Origin: Sabulicella glaciei
GTDB lineage: Bacteria; Pseudomonadota; Alphaproteobacteria; Acetobacterales; Acetobacteraceae
Length of the DNA: 64,000 nucleotides
Assembly (NCBI RefSeq): GCF_026183895.1
Contig: NZ_JAPFQI010000010.1
Location: 62,001-126,000, forward strand
Direction: 5' to 3'
This document shows positions 9,004 through 19,063 of the stretch, piece after piece (the stretch's first letter is position 1; every line of letters begins with the position of its first letter). Below the pieces are notes generated by a model. The model was given only the letters and a program-made list of their open reading frames with translations. It did no database searches and had not been told where the DNA came from. Made by a program: the position numbers and the translations under genes.

Positions 9004-9312
9004 TCAGCGCAGCGGCGCGGTGAGCGAGACGCCAGGCTCGGGCCGCAGCGCCTGCGTGTTGCTCATCCGCTCCGGGTTGGCGTCGCGGTCGGCGAAGCTC
9101 GATCCGCGCGTGGGGCTGCGCGTGCCCGGCACGGCAGGGATCAGGCGCGTCTCAGGTTGCGCGGCCTGCTCGGCGCTGGGGAAGCGGCGGTCGGGCATCG
9201 GGGCCGTGCCGGGGCGCGGCGGCGGGTCGATGGGCGGGGCGGCGCCGACCTGGCTTTGCGCGAGGGCCGGCAGCGGGGCAAGGGCGGCGAGGAGGAGGAT
9301 GCGGCGTCTCAT
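9004..9312 (-). CDS. Small secreted hypothetical protein
   Basis: A 102-residue protein with a clear N-terminal signal peptide (MRRRILLLAALAPLPALAQ, cleavage likely after ALA) and a Pro-rich, low-complexity mature part with no recognised domain. Its start codon overlaps the region of the divergent Mfd-like start (ATG complement at 9310-9312, + strand ATG at 9315), so the two promoters must lie inside each other's coding sequence. I do not recognise the family. It may be a periplasmic or outer-surface protein. Confidence 0.6.
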   Translation of the reverse strand: MRRRILLLAALAPLPALAQSQVGAAPPIDPPPRPGTAPMPDRRFPSAEQAAQPETRLIPAVPGTRSPTRGSSFADRDANPERMSNTQALRPEPGVSLTAPLR

Positions 9313-9314
9313 GG

Positions 9315-12300
9315 ATGAAGAACGGACGAGAAGGCCTCCAGGCTGCCGTGCCGCTCAACGTCCCCTGCCCGGCTGCGTTCGGCACCCGCATGGAATTGGA
9401 CCCTGAAGGGCTGCTGGCGGCCCGGCTGATTGAGCGGGCCGGCCCGGAGGGGCTGATCCACCTCGCGCGCTCGGAGGGCCGCGCCGCGCGGCTGGCCGAG
9501 GCGGCGCAAGCCCTGGGCGCGGGGGTGGAGGTGCTGCACCTGCCCGGCTGGGACACGCCGCCCTATGACCGGCTCGGCCCCTCGCCTGCCCTGCTGGGGG
9601 CCCGCATGGCGGCGCTGGAGGCGATGCGCCGCCCGGCCGCCGGGCCGCGCCTGCTGATCCTGTCCCCCGCCGCCGCGATGCAGCGCCTGCCGGCCAAGGT
9701 GCCGCCCCCCCTCCTGCTCCGCCCCGGCGACGCGGTGGAAACGGAGGCGCTTGAGGCGCTGGGCTATGCCGCCGACGAACTCGTGGATAGCCCCGGCGAG
9801 TTCGCGCTGCGCGCCACCGTGCTGGACGTCTTTCCCGCCCTGCCCGACGCCCTGCCCCGGCGGCTGGAACTGGAGGAGGGGCGCATCGCCGCCATCCGGC
9901 GTTTCCACCCGGACACGCAGCGCTCGGAGGCGGAGGAGGATTCGCTGCGCCTTCCGGCGGCGCGCGAGGACACGGGCGGGGAGCTGGTCTCGCCCTTCGA
10001 GCTGTGGCCGGACGCCGCGCTGCTGGCGGAACCGGAGGCGGCGGAGCAGGCGGCGGAATTCTGGCGCGAGGCGGAGGACGGGTTCCGCCTGCGCCTCGCC
10101 GCCGGGATGGAAGCGGGCGAGGCGCAGATGCGCGAGCCGGCCGCGCTGTTTCTCGACCCCGCCGCCTGGAAATCCGTGCTCGGCCGGGCGACCCCGCTGC
10201 CGCGACCCGAGGAGGAGCCGGAGCCCCTCGCCTTCCTGGGTGCCGAGGAGCCGGAAGCGGCGCTGCTGGATGCGGTGACGGCGGCGCTGGAAGGCGGCGC
10301 GCGCGTCGCCCTGGCGGGGGCGGGCGCAAGGGCCACGCGCCTTGCCCGCCTGCTGCGTGCCCGCGTCGGGATGCTGGCGGAGGTGGAGGGGTGGCTGGCG
10401 CTGCGCGAGGCGAAGCCCGGCACGCTGCACTGGCTGCGCCGCCCGCTGCGCTCCTCCTTCGCTGCCGATGGGATGCTCGTCGCCGCGGCGGCCGAGATCC
10501 TGCCGCCGCCGGGCGGAGCGCGGGAAGCGCGGCTGCCGGTGGAGGAAGCGCCCCTCGCCCCCGGCGACCTCGTGATCCATGAGGAGCACGGCATGGCCCG
10601 GCTGCTGGGCATCGAGGCGGTGGAGGGGATGGACTGCCTGCGCCTGGAGTTTCACGGCGGCGCGACGCGGCTGGTGCCGGCGGAGGAGCTGGACCGCATC
10701 TGGCGCTACGGTGCCGAGGCGCGCGGCATCTCGCCCGACCGGCTGGGCGGCGATGCCTGGGCGAAGCGGCGGGCGGAGGCGGAGGCGTCGCTGGCCGAAA
10801 CGGCGCGCGGCCTCGTCGCTGCGCTGCGCGAGCGCGAAGGCAGGAGTGCCCCGGCCTGGGTGCCGCCGCGCCGCGCCTTTGCCCGGTTCTGCGCCGGCTT
10901 TCCCTTCGAGCTGACACCCGACCAGGAGGAGGCCTCGGCGGAGGTGAGGCGCGACCTCGCCGCCGGGCGGCCGATGGACCGGCTGGTCTGCGGCGACGTG
11001 GGCTTCGGCAAGACGGAGATCGCGCTGCGCGCCGCCGCCGCCGTGGCGCTGGCGGGCGGGCAGGTGGCAGTGCTGGCGCCGACCACGGTTCTGGCGCGGC
11101 AGCACCTCGACAGCTTCCGCCGCCGCTTCGCGCCGTTGGGCATCGCGGTGGGCGGGCTGTCGCGGCTTTCCCCGGCGCGCGAGGCGCGGCAGACGCGCGA
11201 ATCCCTGGCCGAGGGGCGGCTGCCCATCGTGGTCGGCACCCAGGCCGTGCTCGCCAAGGCGACGCGCTTCGCGCGGCTCGGCCTCGTGGTGGTGGATGAG
11301 GAGCAGCGCTTCGGGGCGCGGCAGAAGCAGGCGCTGCGCGGCCTGGCGGAGGAGGCGCACCTGCTGTCCATGACGGCGACGCCCATCCCGCGCTCGCTTC
11401 AGGGCGCGATGCTGGGGCTGCAGGCGCTGTCCGTGCTGCAAACCCCGCCGGCGCGGCGCCGCCCGGTGCGGACCGCCGTGGCGGCGCTGGAGGATTCACT
11501 GCTGGTCGAGGCGCTGCGGCGGGAGCGGCGACGCGGCGGGCAGAGCTTCGTCGTGGTGCCGCGCATCGAGGACCTCGCGCCCATGCGGGCGCGGCTGCGG
11601 CAGGTGGCGCCGCGCTTCCGCGTGGCGGAGGCGCATGGCGAGATGGCGGCGGCCGATGCGGATGACGCCATGCTGCGCTTCGCGGAAGGCCGGGCGGAGG
11701 TGCTGCTCTGCACCGCCATCGTGGAAACCGGGCTGGACGTGCCGCGCGCCGGGACGATGCTGATCTGCGGTGCGGAACGCTTCGGCTTGGCGCAGCTTCA
11801 CCAGTTGCGCGGCCGGGTCGGGCGCGGTGGGCAGCGGGGCGCGTGCTGGCTGCTGACGGAGGGCAAGCCACCCCCGGCCGCCGCGCGGCGGCTGCGCGCG
11901 CTGGCGGAGGAATCCCATCTCGGCGCGGGCTTCGGCATCGCTGCGCGCGACCTGGACCAGCGCGGCGCCGGCGACCTGCTGGGCGAGGAGCAGGCGGGGC
12001 ACGTGCGCCGCCTCGGCCTGAACCTGACGCGGCACCTCATGGACCGCGCTCTGGCCGAGGCGCGCGGCGAGGCGCGGGAGGAAGCGCCGCCCGCCGCGCT
12101 GGTCCTGCCCCTGCCCGCGCATATCCCCGAGGATTACGTGCGCGAGGAGGCGCTGCGGATCGCGCTGCACGAGCGCATCGGCGCGGCGCGTCGCCTTCTG
12201 GAACTGGATGCGGTGGCGGAGGAGATGGAGGACCGCTTCGGCCCCCTGCCCGAGCCGGCGGAGGCGGTGCTGACCCGCGCCCGGCTGCGGTTGCGGGCAC

Positions 12301-12500
12301 GGCGCCTAGGAGTGACGCGGCTGGAGGCAGGGCCAAAGGCCGCGGCCGCCAGCTTCGCTGGCGAGGCGCCGGAGGCGGCATCGCCGCTGGAAGTCAAGGA
12401 CGGGCGCGTGCTGCTGCGCCGCGACTGCCCCACGCCCGAGGCGATGGCGGAGGCGGCGGAGGAGTTGCTGGCGCGGCTGCGGCGGAAGACCAAAGCCTGA
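9315..12500 (+). CDS. mfd: Mfd-like transcription-repair coupling translocase, divergent
   Basis: A protein of about 1061 residues with the Mfd layout: UvrB-like N-terminal region (GWDTPPYDRL near 80), RNA-polymerase-interacting domain (GDLVIHEEHGMARLLG near 418), RecG-like helicase motor with GDVGFGKTE (about 560), DEEQRFG, TATPIPR and QLRGRVGRG, and a C-terminal TRCF domain. Mfd dislodges stalled RNA polymerase and recruits UvrA. Several stretches that are nearly invariant elsewhere differ, and the protein is about 90 residues shorter than usual. It may be a divergent orthologue or a second paralogue. The start could also be ATG 9311 (different frame, excluded) or 9390. Confidence 0.8.
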   Translation: MKNGREGLQAAVPLNVPCPAAFGTRMELDPEGLLAARLIERAGPEGLIHLARSEGRAARLAEAAQALGAGVEVLHLPGWDTPPYDRLGPSPALLGARMAALEAMRRPAAGPRLLILSPAAAMQRLPAKVPPPLLLRPGDAVETEALEALGYAADELVDSPGEFALRATVLDVFPALPDALPRRLELEEGRIAAIRRFHPDTQRSEAEEDSLRLPAAREDTGGELVSPFELWPDAALLAEPEAAEQAAEFWREAEDGFRLRLAAGMEAGEAQMREPAALFLDPAAWKSVLGRATPLPRPEEEPEPLAFLGAEEPEAALLDAVTAALEGGARVALAGAGARATRLARLLRARVGMLAEVEGWLALREAKPGTLHWLRRPLRSSFAADGMLVAAAAEILPPPGGAREARLPVEEAPLAPGDLVIHEEHGMARLLGIEAVEGMDCLRLEFHGGATRLVPAEELDRIWRYGAEARGISPDRLGGDAWAKRRAEAEASLAETARGLVAALREREGRSAPAWVPPRRAFARFCAGFPFELTPDQEEASAEVRRDLAAGRPMDRLVCGDVGFGKTEIALRAAAAVALAGGQVAVLAPTTVLARQHLDSFRRRFAPLGIAVGGLSRLSPAREARQTRESLAEGRLPIVVGTQAVLAKATRFARLGLVVVDEEQRFGARQKQALRGLAEEAHLLSMTATPIPRSLQGAMLGLQALSVLQTPPARRRPVRTAVAALEDSLLVEALRRERRRGGQSFVVVPRIEDLAPMRARLRQVAPRFRVAEAHGEMAAADADDAMLRFAEGRAEVLLCTAIVETGLDVPRAGTMLICGAERFGLAQLHQLRGRVGRGGQRGACWLLTEGKPPPAAARRLRALAEESHLGAGFGIAARDLDQRGAGDLLGEEQAGHVRRLGLNLTRHLMDRALAEARGEAREEAPPAALVLPLPAHIPEDYVREEALRIALHERIGAARRLLELDAVAEEMEDRFGPLPEPAEAVLTRARLRLRARRLGVTRLEAGPKAAAASFAGEAPEAASPLEVKDGRVLLRRDCPTPEAMAEAAEELLARLRRKTKA

Positions 12501-12549
12501 TCGCAACACCTAGCCGGCGCGCGGAGCCGCGATGCGCCCGAGGGCGGGC

Positions 12550-12646
12550 ATCCGGCCGCAACGCGGCCGGCGCCGCCAGACAAACTGCCGGGCCAGCAGC
12601 ACGGCGAAGCCAAGCCGCCGGAGGCCGCGCCCGGCGTCTGAGGGCA
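12550..12646 (+). repeat. Structured intergenic repeat, copy A
   Basis: Two conserved blocks separated by 21 bases. Block 1 (12550-12581) holds an 8-bp hairpin CCGGCCGC-AAC-GCGGCCGG; block 2 (12603-12646) holds the imperfect hairpin GCCGCC-GGA-GGCCGC. Block 1 matches copy B at 30 of 32 positions, with both differences in the hairpin loop. Block 2 matches copy B at 43 of 44. The copy lies between the convergent mfd-like gene and groEL. Confidence 0.85.
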
Positions 12647-12647
12647 C

Positions 12648-12678
12648 AAAAAAAGGGGCGGTCCACCAGGACCGCCCC
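12648..12678 (-). terminator. Intrinsic terminator of groESL
   Basis: On the minus strand a perfect 10-bp stem (GGGGCGGTCC / GGACCGCCCC) with a 4-base loop is followed by seven T residues, 35 bases after the groEL stop. This is a textbook Rho-independent terminator. Confidence 0.92.
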
Positions 12679-12712
12679 CTCGCTTGGACCGGCCCTTGCG
12701 GGCCGTCCCGTC

Positions 12713-14353
<1,641 letters not shown>

Positions 14354-14383
14354 TCAGTTCTCCGAAAAAGGGGTGGGGGTTCT

Positions 14384-14698
14384 TCAGGCGGCCTTCGCGG
14401 TCGCGGCGGAGGTCTCGACGATGCCCATGACATCGCTCTCCTTCATGATCAGCAGCTCCTCGCCGTCGATCTTGACCTCGGTGCCGCTCCACTTGCCGAA
14501 CAGGATGCGGTCGCCGGCCTTCACGTCGAGCGCGCGGACCTCGCCCTTGTCGTTCACCGTGCCGGAGCCGACGGCGATCACCTCGCCTTCCTGCGGCTTC
14601 TCCTTGGCGGTGTCGGGAATGATGATGCCGCCCGCAGTCTTCTCTTCGGCCGTGATGCGGCGAACGAGGACGCGGTCGTGCAGGGGGCGGAACTTCAT
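14384..14698 (-). CDS. groES: Co-chaperonin GroES
   Basis: The 104-residue lid of the GroEL chamber. It starts [14 protein letters not shown] and carries the mobile loop ([12 protein letters not shown]) and the roof-loop region (about 44-55), typical of GroES, with a slightly extended C-terminus (SAATAKAA). I use the ATG at 14698 because MKFRPL is the conserved start and GGAGAGAG precedes it; an upstream in-frame start would run into the operator. First gene of the groESL operon. Confidence 0.98.
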   Translation of the reverse strand: MKFRPLHDRVLVRRITAEEKTAGGIIIPDTAKEKPQEGEVIAVGSGTVNDKGEVRALDVKAGDRILFGKWSGTEVKIDGEELLIMKESDVMGIVETSAATAKAA

Positions 14699-14733
14699 GG
14701 CGGTTCTCTCTCCTGGGTCAGGCCCCGGCGGTG

Positions 14734-14760
14734 TTGGCACTCCCCGCCGAGGAGTGCCAG
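14734..14760 (-). promoter_or_regulatory. CIRCE operator, promoter-proximal to groES
   Basis: TTGGCACTC, a 9-base spacer, then GAGTGCCAG: the HrcA-binding CIRCE consensus (TTAGCACTC-N9-GAGTGCTAA) with few changes. It starts 36 bases upstream of the groES ATG and would cover the transcription start, so HrcA binding should block groESL until heat shock. Confidence 0.9.
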
Positions 14761-14761
14761 C

Positions 14762-14790
14762 GATCTAGGAGAGGCTTAGGAAGGAGTCAA
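14762..14790 (-). promoter_or_regulatory. Probable groESL promoter
   Basis: On the minus strand TTGACT (-35, 14790-14785) and TAGATC (-10, 14767-14762) are separated by exactly 17 bases and lie between the two CIRCE elements. The -35 box is near consensus for the housekeeping sigma factor; the -10 is moderate. Confidence 0.65.
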
Positions 14791-14798
14791 GCCAAATG

Positions 14799-14825
14799 GC
14801 AGCACTCTTCGAGCGCGAGTGCCAA
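14799..14825 (-). promoter_or_regulatory. Second CIRCE operator upstream of the groESL promoter
   Basis: GCAGCACTC, 9 bases, then GAGTGCCAA (plus-strand reading). The core inverted repeat GCACTC-N-GAGTGC is intact with the CIRCE spacing. It lies just upstream of the -35 box, so HrcA could bind both sides of the promoter. Confidence 0.85.
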
Positions 14826-14919
14826 TGCCTTGAAATCAAACGAAATTCTTGCCTGCGCCGCAGCCACCGTGCCACGCTTGGCGTTCCGGTAGTGACAGGC
14901 AAGAGGAGGCCAAGACCCG

Positions 14920-15192
14920 ATGCTCGACGCGCTGACGCCCATTATCCGCCACCCGGATTGGCGGCTGCTCACCGCGGAGATCCTCTACCACCTGCCCGAT
15001 CATCCGCACGTGCTGCAGAGCTTCTACTGGCAGAAGGAGGATCTGGCGCCGGAATTCCCGCGCCTGTCGGGCTTCCTGGCCTTCTGGCAGCGCGAGATCC
15101 ACGGACCGCTCCATTCGGTGCGGGTCGCTTCCTCCGCCTTGGTGCGTCCGGCGGAACTGCGCTACGCCAACGGCGCCTTCACGCTGCACTGA
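14920..15192 (+). CDS. usg: Usg family protein
   Basis: A 90-residue protein that matches the alphaproteobacterial Usg-like family: LTAEILYHLPDHPHVLQSFYWQ, then FPRLSGFLAFWQREI and GPLHSVRVAS. The family was named from a Caulobacter gene near trpF; its function is not established. The ATG follows GAGGAGG. The 3' end overlaps the convergent XRE gene by 14 bases. The presence of this gene is one of the better pointers to Alphaproteobacteria. Confidence 0.88.
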   Translation: MLDALTPIIRHPDWRLLTAEILYHLPDHPHVLQSFYWQKEDLAPEFPRLSGFLAFWQREIHGPLHSVRVASSALVRPAELRYANGAFTLH

Positions 15193-15424
15193 GGTCCGAA
15201 AGGGGCTGGCGCGCCGCGCGCAGCAGCGCCGCGGCATCGCCGCCCGCCTCCTGCACCCGGTCCAGCACGCCGGCAAGGGCGGCCAGGATCGGCGGCACCG
15301 GCAGCGCGCCATGAATGTAGCGGCTCATGGTCGGGGGCTGGCAGCCGACCAGCCGGCTGAACTCGGCCTGGGTCAGTCCGATTCGCCCGAGCGTGGCCTT
15401 CAACTCCGCACCCGTCATGGACAT
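15179..15424 (-). CDS. Small XRE-type helix-turn-helix protein
   Basis: An 81-residue DNA-binding protein. The helix-turn-helix is LTQAEFSRLVGCQPPTMSRYIHG (about residues 18-40), in which TQAEFS is helix 2 and PPTMSRYI the recognition helix. A Leu/Ala-rich helix follows and may mediate dimerisation. The start is one of two in-frame ATGs (15424 or 15418). It is divergent from the hydroxyacid oxidase gene across a relatively AT-rich 147-base gap that could contain its operator. The target genes are unknown. Confidence 0.75.
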   Translation of the reverse strand: MSMTGAELKATLGRIGLTQAEFSRLVGCQPPTMSRYIHGALPVPPILAALAGVLDRVQEAGGDAAALLRAARQPLSDLSAA

Positions 15425-15486
15425 GCACGCAACCCAACCTCGTGACACTATGGGAACGGTATGCCGGATTGCGATGCTGAACACAA

Positions 15487-15515
15487 GTTGAACCGAACAT
15501 TGCGTAATTGTTGAA
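15487..15515. promoter_or_regulatory. Direct repeats in divergent XRE/oxidase control region
   Basis: GTTGAA occurs at 15487-15492 and 15510-15515, 23 bases apart (about two helical turns), in the AT-richer gap between the XRE gene and the FMN-dependent oxidase. It is a candidate operator; no convincing -10/-35 pair was found. Confidence 0.3.
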
Positions 15516-15571
15516 ATCGCACGGATTGCCCGGTCTGGCGGAGCCGCCCCCTTTCGCTACAGTCCCGCCCC

Positions 15572-16729
15572 ATGCCTGCCTTGTCGCGCGTCCTTTGCCT
15601 GGACGATTTCGAGCCCCTGTCCCGCCGCTACCTGCCCCGCCCCGTCTTCGGCTATGTCGCCGGTGCGACGGAGCGCAACGCCTCCCTGCGCGAGAACGCG
15701 GACGCCTTCACCGAATGGGGCTTCGTGCCCCGCGTCCTCACCGACGTGTCTAAGCGCTCCCAGGCGGTGACGCTGTTCGGGCGCGAATGGTCAGCGCCCT
15801 TCGGCCTCGCGCCCATGGGAATGAGCGCGCTGGTGGCTTGGCGTGGCGACCTCGCCCTCACTCGTGCCGCCCGCGCGGCGGACATCCCGATGATCATGTC
15901 CGGCTCCTCCCTGATCCGGATGGAGGAGATCATCGCGGCGAATCCAGAGGCCTGGTTCCAGGCCTACCTGCCCGGCGATTCGCGCCGGGTGGAGGCGCTG
16001 GTGGACCGCGTGGCCGCGGCCGGCTTCGGCACGCTGCTGCTGACGGTGGACACGGCCGTGCTGCCGAACCGGGAGAACAACGTCCGCAACGGCTTCTCCA
16101 CCCCGTTGCGCCCGTCGCTTCGCCTTGCCTGGGACGGGGCGATCCGCCCGCGCTGGCTGCTGAACACCTGGACGCGCACTCTGCTGCGCCACGGCATGCC
16201 GCATTTCGAGAACAGCTTTGCCGAGCGCGGCGCCCCCATCCTGGCCCGCAACGTGCTGCGCGACTTCTCGGCGCGCGACCACCTGAACTGGGAGCACCTG
16301 GCGCTGATCCGCCGCCGCTGGAAGGGCCGCCTGATCGTGAAGGGGGTGATGCACCCGGAGGATGCCCGCCGGTCGGAGGGCGAGGGCGCGGATGGCGTCA
16401 TCGTTTCCAACCATGGCGGGCGGCAGCTGGACGGCACCGCCTCGCCGCTGCGCGTGCTGCCGGAGGTGGTGAAGGCCGCGCCGGGGATCACCGTCATGCT
16501 GGATGGCGGGGTGCGGCGCGGCACGGACATCCTGAAGGCCGTGGCCATGGGGGCGAAGTTCGTTTTCGTCGGCCGGCCGATGCTGCACGCCGCGGGCGTG
16601 TTCGGCGAGGCCGGGGTGGCGCACGCCATCGACCTGCTGAAGGGCGAGGTGGACCGCGACATGGCGCTGCTCGGCGTGAACTCGCTGGACGAGGTGACGC
16701 CGGAATGCCTCGTGCGGGTGCGGAACTAG
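15572..16729 (+). CDS. FMN-dependent alpha-hydroxy-acid oxidase/dehydrogenase
   Basis: A 385-residue TIM-barrel flavoenzyme of the LldD/glycolate oxidase family that oxidises an L-2-hydroxy acid such as lactate, glycolate or mandelate. Visible family residues include the PMG loop near 81-83 that contacts FMN, QAYLP at 130-134, Lys257, and the active-site SNHGGRQLD with His281 and Arg284. MLDGGVRRGTDILKA is the phosphate-binding end. The length agrees with LldD. It overlaps the convergent TlpA gene by 4 bases and is divergent from the small XRE regulator, which may control it. Confidence 0.92.
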   Translation: MPALSRVLCLDDFEPLSRRYLPRPVFGYVAGATERNASLRENADAFTEWGFVPRVLTDVSKRSQAVTLFGREWSAPFGLAPMGMSALVAWRGDLALTRAARAADIPMIMSGSSLIRMEEIIAANPEAWFQAYLPGDSRRVEALVDRVAAAGFGTLLLTVDTAVLPNRENNVRNGFSTPLRPSLRLAWDGAIRPRWLLNTWTRTLLRHGMPHFENSFAERGAPILARNVLRDFSARDHLNWEHLALIRRRWKGRLIVKGVMHPEDARRSEGEGADGVIVSNHGGRQLDGTASPLRVLPEVVKAAPGITVMLDGGVRRGTDILKAVAMGAKFVFVGRPMLHAAGVFGEAGVAHAIDLLKGEVDRDMALLGVNSLDEVTPECLVRVRN

Positions 16730-17247
16730 CCTCCCGCCAATCGCCGCACCGCTTCCACCAAAGGCGGCGCGTCCCACTCGGCCTCGCCGGTCAGCCGGGC
16801 GCGTTCCTGCCCCGCGCGGTCGAGGATCAGCGTGGTGGGCAGGCCGCGCACGCCCAGCGCCCGCGTCGCCGCGCCACGCGGGTCCAGCCAGATGCCGAGC
16901 GCCTTGATGCCGGTGCGCTCGTAGAAGGCCTGCACCTGCGCCTTGCCGCCCCGGTCGGAGGAAAGCGGCAGCACGGTTATCCCATCCCCCTCCACCAGCC
17001 CGGCCAGCCGATCCAGCGCCGGCATCTCGGCCACGCAGGGCGGGCACCAGGTCGCCCAAAGGTTGACCACGAGGCCCCGGCCGCGGAACGCTTCGAAGCC
17101 GTGCTCCTTGCCCTCGGCGTCGGTGAAGGACACGGCGGGGACGGGCCGCGTCTCTTCCCGCAGCCGGTCGAGGCCGGTGGCCGCTTGCGCCCGCGCGGCG
17201 GCGAAGGGTAGAGCCAGGGATGCCGCCAGCAGGCGGCGCGGGACCAT
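16726..17247 (-). CDS. TlpA/ResA-like periplasmic thioredoxin
   Basis: A 173-residue secreted thioredoxin-fold protein: signal peptide in residues 1-22 ([12 protein letters not shown]), active site WATWCPPC (Cys68, Cys71) and the cis-proline segment GLPTT in the C-terminal half. TlpA-type proteins reduce specific periplasmic disulfides, for example in cytochrome c maturation or CuA assembly. The WCPPC motif favours a reductant role. The gene is divergent from argH with only 18 bases between starts. Confidence 0.9.
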   Translation of the reverse strand: MVPRRLLAASLALPFAAARAQAATGLDRLREETRPVPAVSFTDAEGKEHGFEAFRGRGLVVNLWATWCPPCVAEMPALDRLAGLVEGDGITVLPLSSDRGGKAQVQAFYERTGIKALGIWLDPRGAATRALGVRGLPTTLILDRAGQERARLTGEAEWDAPPLVEAVRRLAGG

Positions 17248-17265
17248 CACGGAAGCGGCACTCCT

Positions 17266-18657
17266 TTGGATCAGCAGACCAACACCCAATGGGGCGGGCG
17301 CTTCGCCGCCGGACCCTCCGCTATCATGCAGGCCATCAACGCCTCGATCGGCTTCGACAGCCGCATGTGGCGGCAGGACATCCGCGGCAGCCTCGCCCAT
17401 GCCGCCATGCTGGCCCATGTAGGCATCATCTCGCGCGATGACGAGGCCGCAATCCGCGCCGGCCTCCAGGCCATCGCCACGGAGATCGAGGCCGGGCGCT
17501 TCCAGTGGTCCGAGGCGCTGGAAGACGTGCACATGAACGTCGAGGCGCGGCTGACCGAGCGCATCGGCGAGGCGGGCAAGCGCCTGCACACGGCCCGTTC
17601 CCGCAACGACCAGGTGGCGACCGATTTCCGCCTCTGGGTGCGCGACGCGATGGATGGGCTGGCGGCGCAGATGGAGGATTGCATCCGCGCCTTCGTGGAA
17701 CGCGCGGAGGAGCACGCCGACACGCTGATGCCGGGCTACACCCACCTCCAGCCCGCGCAGCCCACCACCTTCGGCCACCACATGCTGGCCTATGCGGAGA
17801 TGCTGTGGCGCGACCGCGGCCGGATGCTGGACGCCCGCGCCCGGCTGAACGCCGATTGCCCGCTCGGCGCGGCGGCGCTGTGCGGCACCGGCTTCCCCAT
17901 CGACCGCCACATGACCGCCCAGGCGCTGGGCTTCGACGGCCCGGCGCGCAACAGCCTGGACGCGGTCGGCTCGCGCGACTTCGCCATGGAATTCCTGGCG
18001 TCCTGCGCCATCTGCGCCACGCATCTCTCCCGCCTCGCGGAGGAGATCGTGCTCTGGACCAACCCCTCCTTCGGCTTCGTGAAGCTGAGCGACGGGCTGA
18101 CCACCGGCTCTTCCATCATGCCGCAGAAGCGCAACCCCGACGCGGCGGAGCTGGTGCGCGGCAAGGCGGGGCGCGTCACCGGCGCGCTGGTCGGGCTGCT
18201 CACCGTGGTGAAGGGCCTGGCGCTGACCTATGCGAAGGATCTCCAGGAGGACAAGGAAGGCGTGTTCGACGCGGCGGAGAACCTGACCCTCTCCCTGGCC
18301 GCCACCGCCGCCATGGTGCGCGACATGCGCCCCAACGCGACCCGCCTCGCCGAGGCGGCGGGGGCCGGTTTCTCCACCGCCACCGACCTCGCCGACTGGC
18401 TGGTGCGGGAGTTGAAGCTGCCCTTCCGCGACGCGCACCACGTCACGGGCCGCCTTGTCGCCCAGGCCGAAGCGCGGGGCGTGGACCTTTCGGCGCTTTC
18501 GCTGGAGGAGATGCGCGAGGCGGAGCCGCGCATCCATGACGGCGTGTTTGGCGTCCTGTCGCCTTCCGCCTCCGTGGCCTCGCGCCGCTCCTTCGGCGGC
18601 ACGGCGCCGGAGAACGTGCGGGCCATGGCGGCGGAATGGAAGGAGCGGCTGTCGTGA
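17266..18657 (+). CDS. argH: Argininosuccinate lyase
   Basis: A 463-residue enzyme that cleaves argininosuccinate to arginine and fumarate, the last step of arginine synthesis. It starts QWGGRF like the family, carries the HTARSRNDQ region (about 105-113) and the fumarase-superfamily signature [12 protein letters not shown] at 281-292, and is of normal length. No ATG or GTG precedes the conserved start, so a TTG at 17266 is the likely initiation codon; an ATG at 17324 would remove the conserved WGGRF. The stop overlaps the start of a small lipoprotein gene. Confidence 0.96.
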   Translation: MDQQTNTQWGGRFAAGPSAIMQAINASIGFDSRMWRQDIRGSLAHAAMLAHVGIISRDDEAAIRAGLQAIATEIEAGRFQWSEALEDVHMNVEARLTERIGEAGKRLHTARSRNDQVATDFRLWVRDAMDGLAAQMEDCIRAFVERAEEHADTLMPGYTHLQPAQPTTFGHHMLAYAEMLWRDRGRMLDARARLNADCPLGAAALCGTGFPIDRHMTAQALGFDGPARNSLDAVGSRDFAMEFLASCAICATHLSRLAEEIVLWTNPSFGFVKLSDGLTTGSSIMPQKRNPDAAELVRGKAGRVTGALVGLLTVVKGLALTYAKDLQEDKEGVFDAAENLTLSLAATAAMVRDMRPNATRLAEAAGAGFSTATDLADWLVRELKLPFRDAHHVTGRLVAQAEARGVDLSALSLEEMREAEPRIHDGVFGVLSPSASVASRRSFGGTAPENVRAMAAEWKERLS

Positions 18658-18851
18658 GGGCGGCCTCGTTGCTCCTCGCTGCGCTGGCCCTATCGGGTTG
18701 CGGGCGCTATGGCCCGCCCCGCCCGCCCGGACCGCCCGAGGCGGTGGCCTTTCCGCGCAGCTACCCGGCCCCGACGCCCGCGGAACGTGCGCGGGAAATC
18801 GAGCGCTATCGCGCGGCGGGGCAGCCCGTTCCGGACCACTTGCTGCGCTGA
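18654..18851 (+). CDS. LptM-like small lipoprotein
   Basis: A 65-residue lipoprotein: short hydrophobic signal ending LALSGC, then [12 protein letters not shown] and a charged helical tail. The GCG.YGPP..P pattern after the lipid cysteine and the location immediately after argH match LptM (YifL), which assists oxidative maturation of the LPS translocon LptDE. The GTG start overlaps the argH stop (GTGA) and is preceded by AAGGAG within argH. In many Proteobacteria lysA follows; here it does not. Confidence 0.75.
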   Translation: MRAASLLLAALALSGCGRYGPPRPPGPPEAVAFPRSYPAPTPAERAREIERYRAAGQPVPDHLLR

Positions 18852-19063
18852 GCGTCTCCTGGTCCTGCAAGGGGCTTGCGGCCGGCTTTGGCTGAGCCCC
18901 GCTTTCCGCAGGCCTCCCCTGTTGAAATCCCCGGCGATTCCCCTTGCCAGCACCTTGCTGGCCCTTAATTTTCCGCCATAATTCCTCACAACCGCAAGTT
19001 GAGTATTTTGGGAGTCTGGCCGTTGCTCCACCCAGCGCAGTTTCGTCCAGGACGGCCTCGTTC

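Noticed and set aside
12501..12712. Insertion-sequence remnant in the mfd-groEL gap
   Set aside because: No transposase fragment or terminal repeat is found; the sequence is explained by repeat copy A and the groESL terminator.
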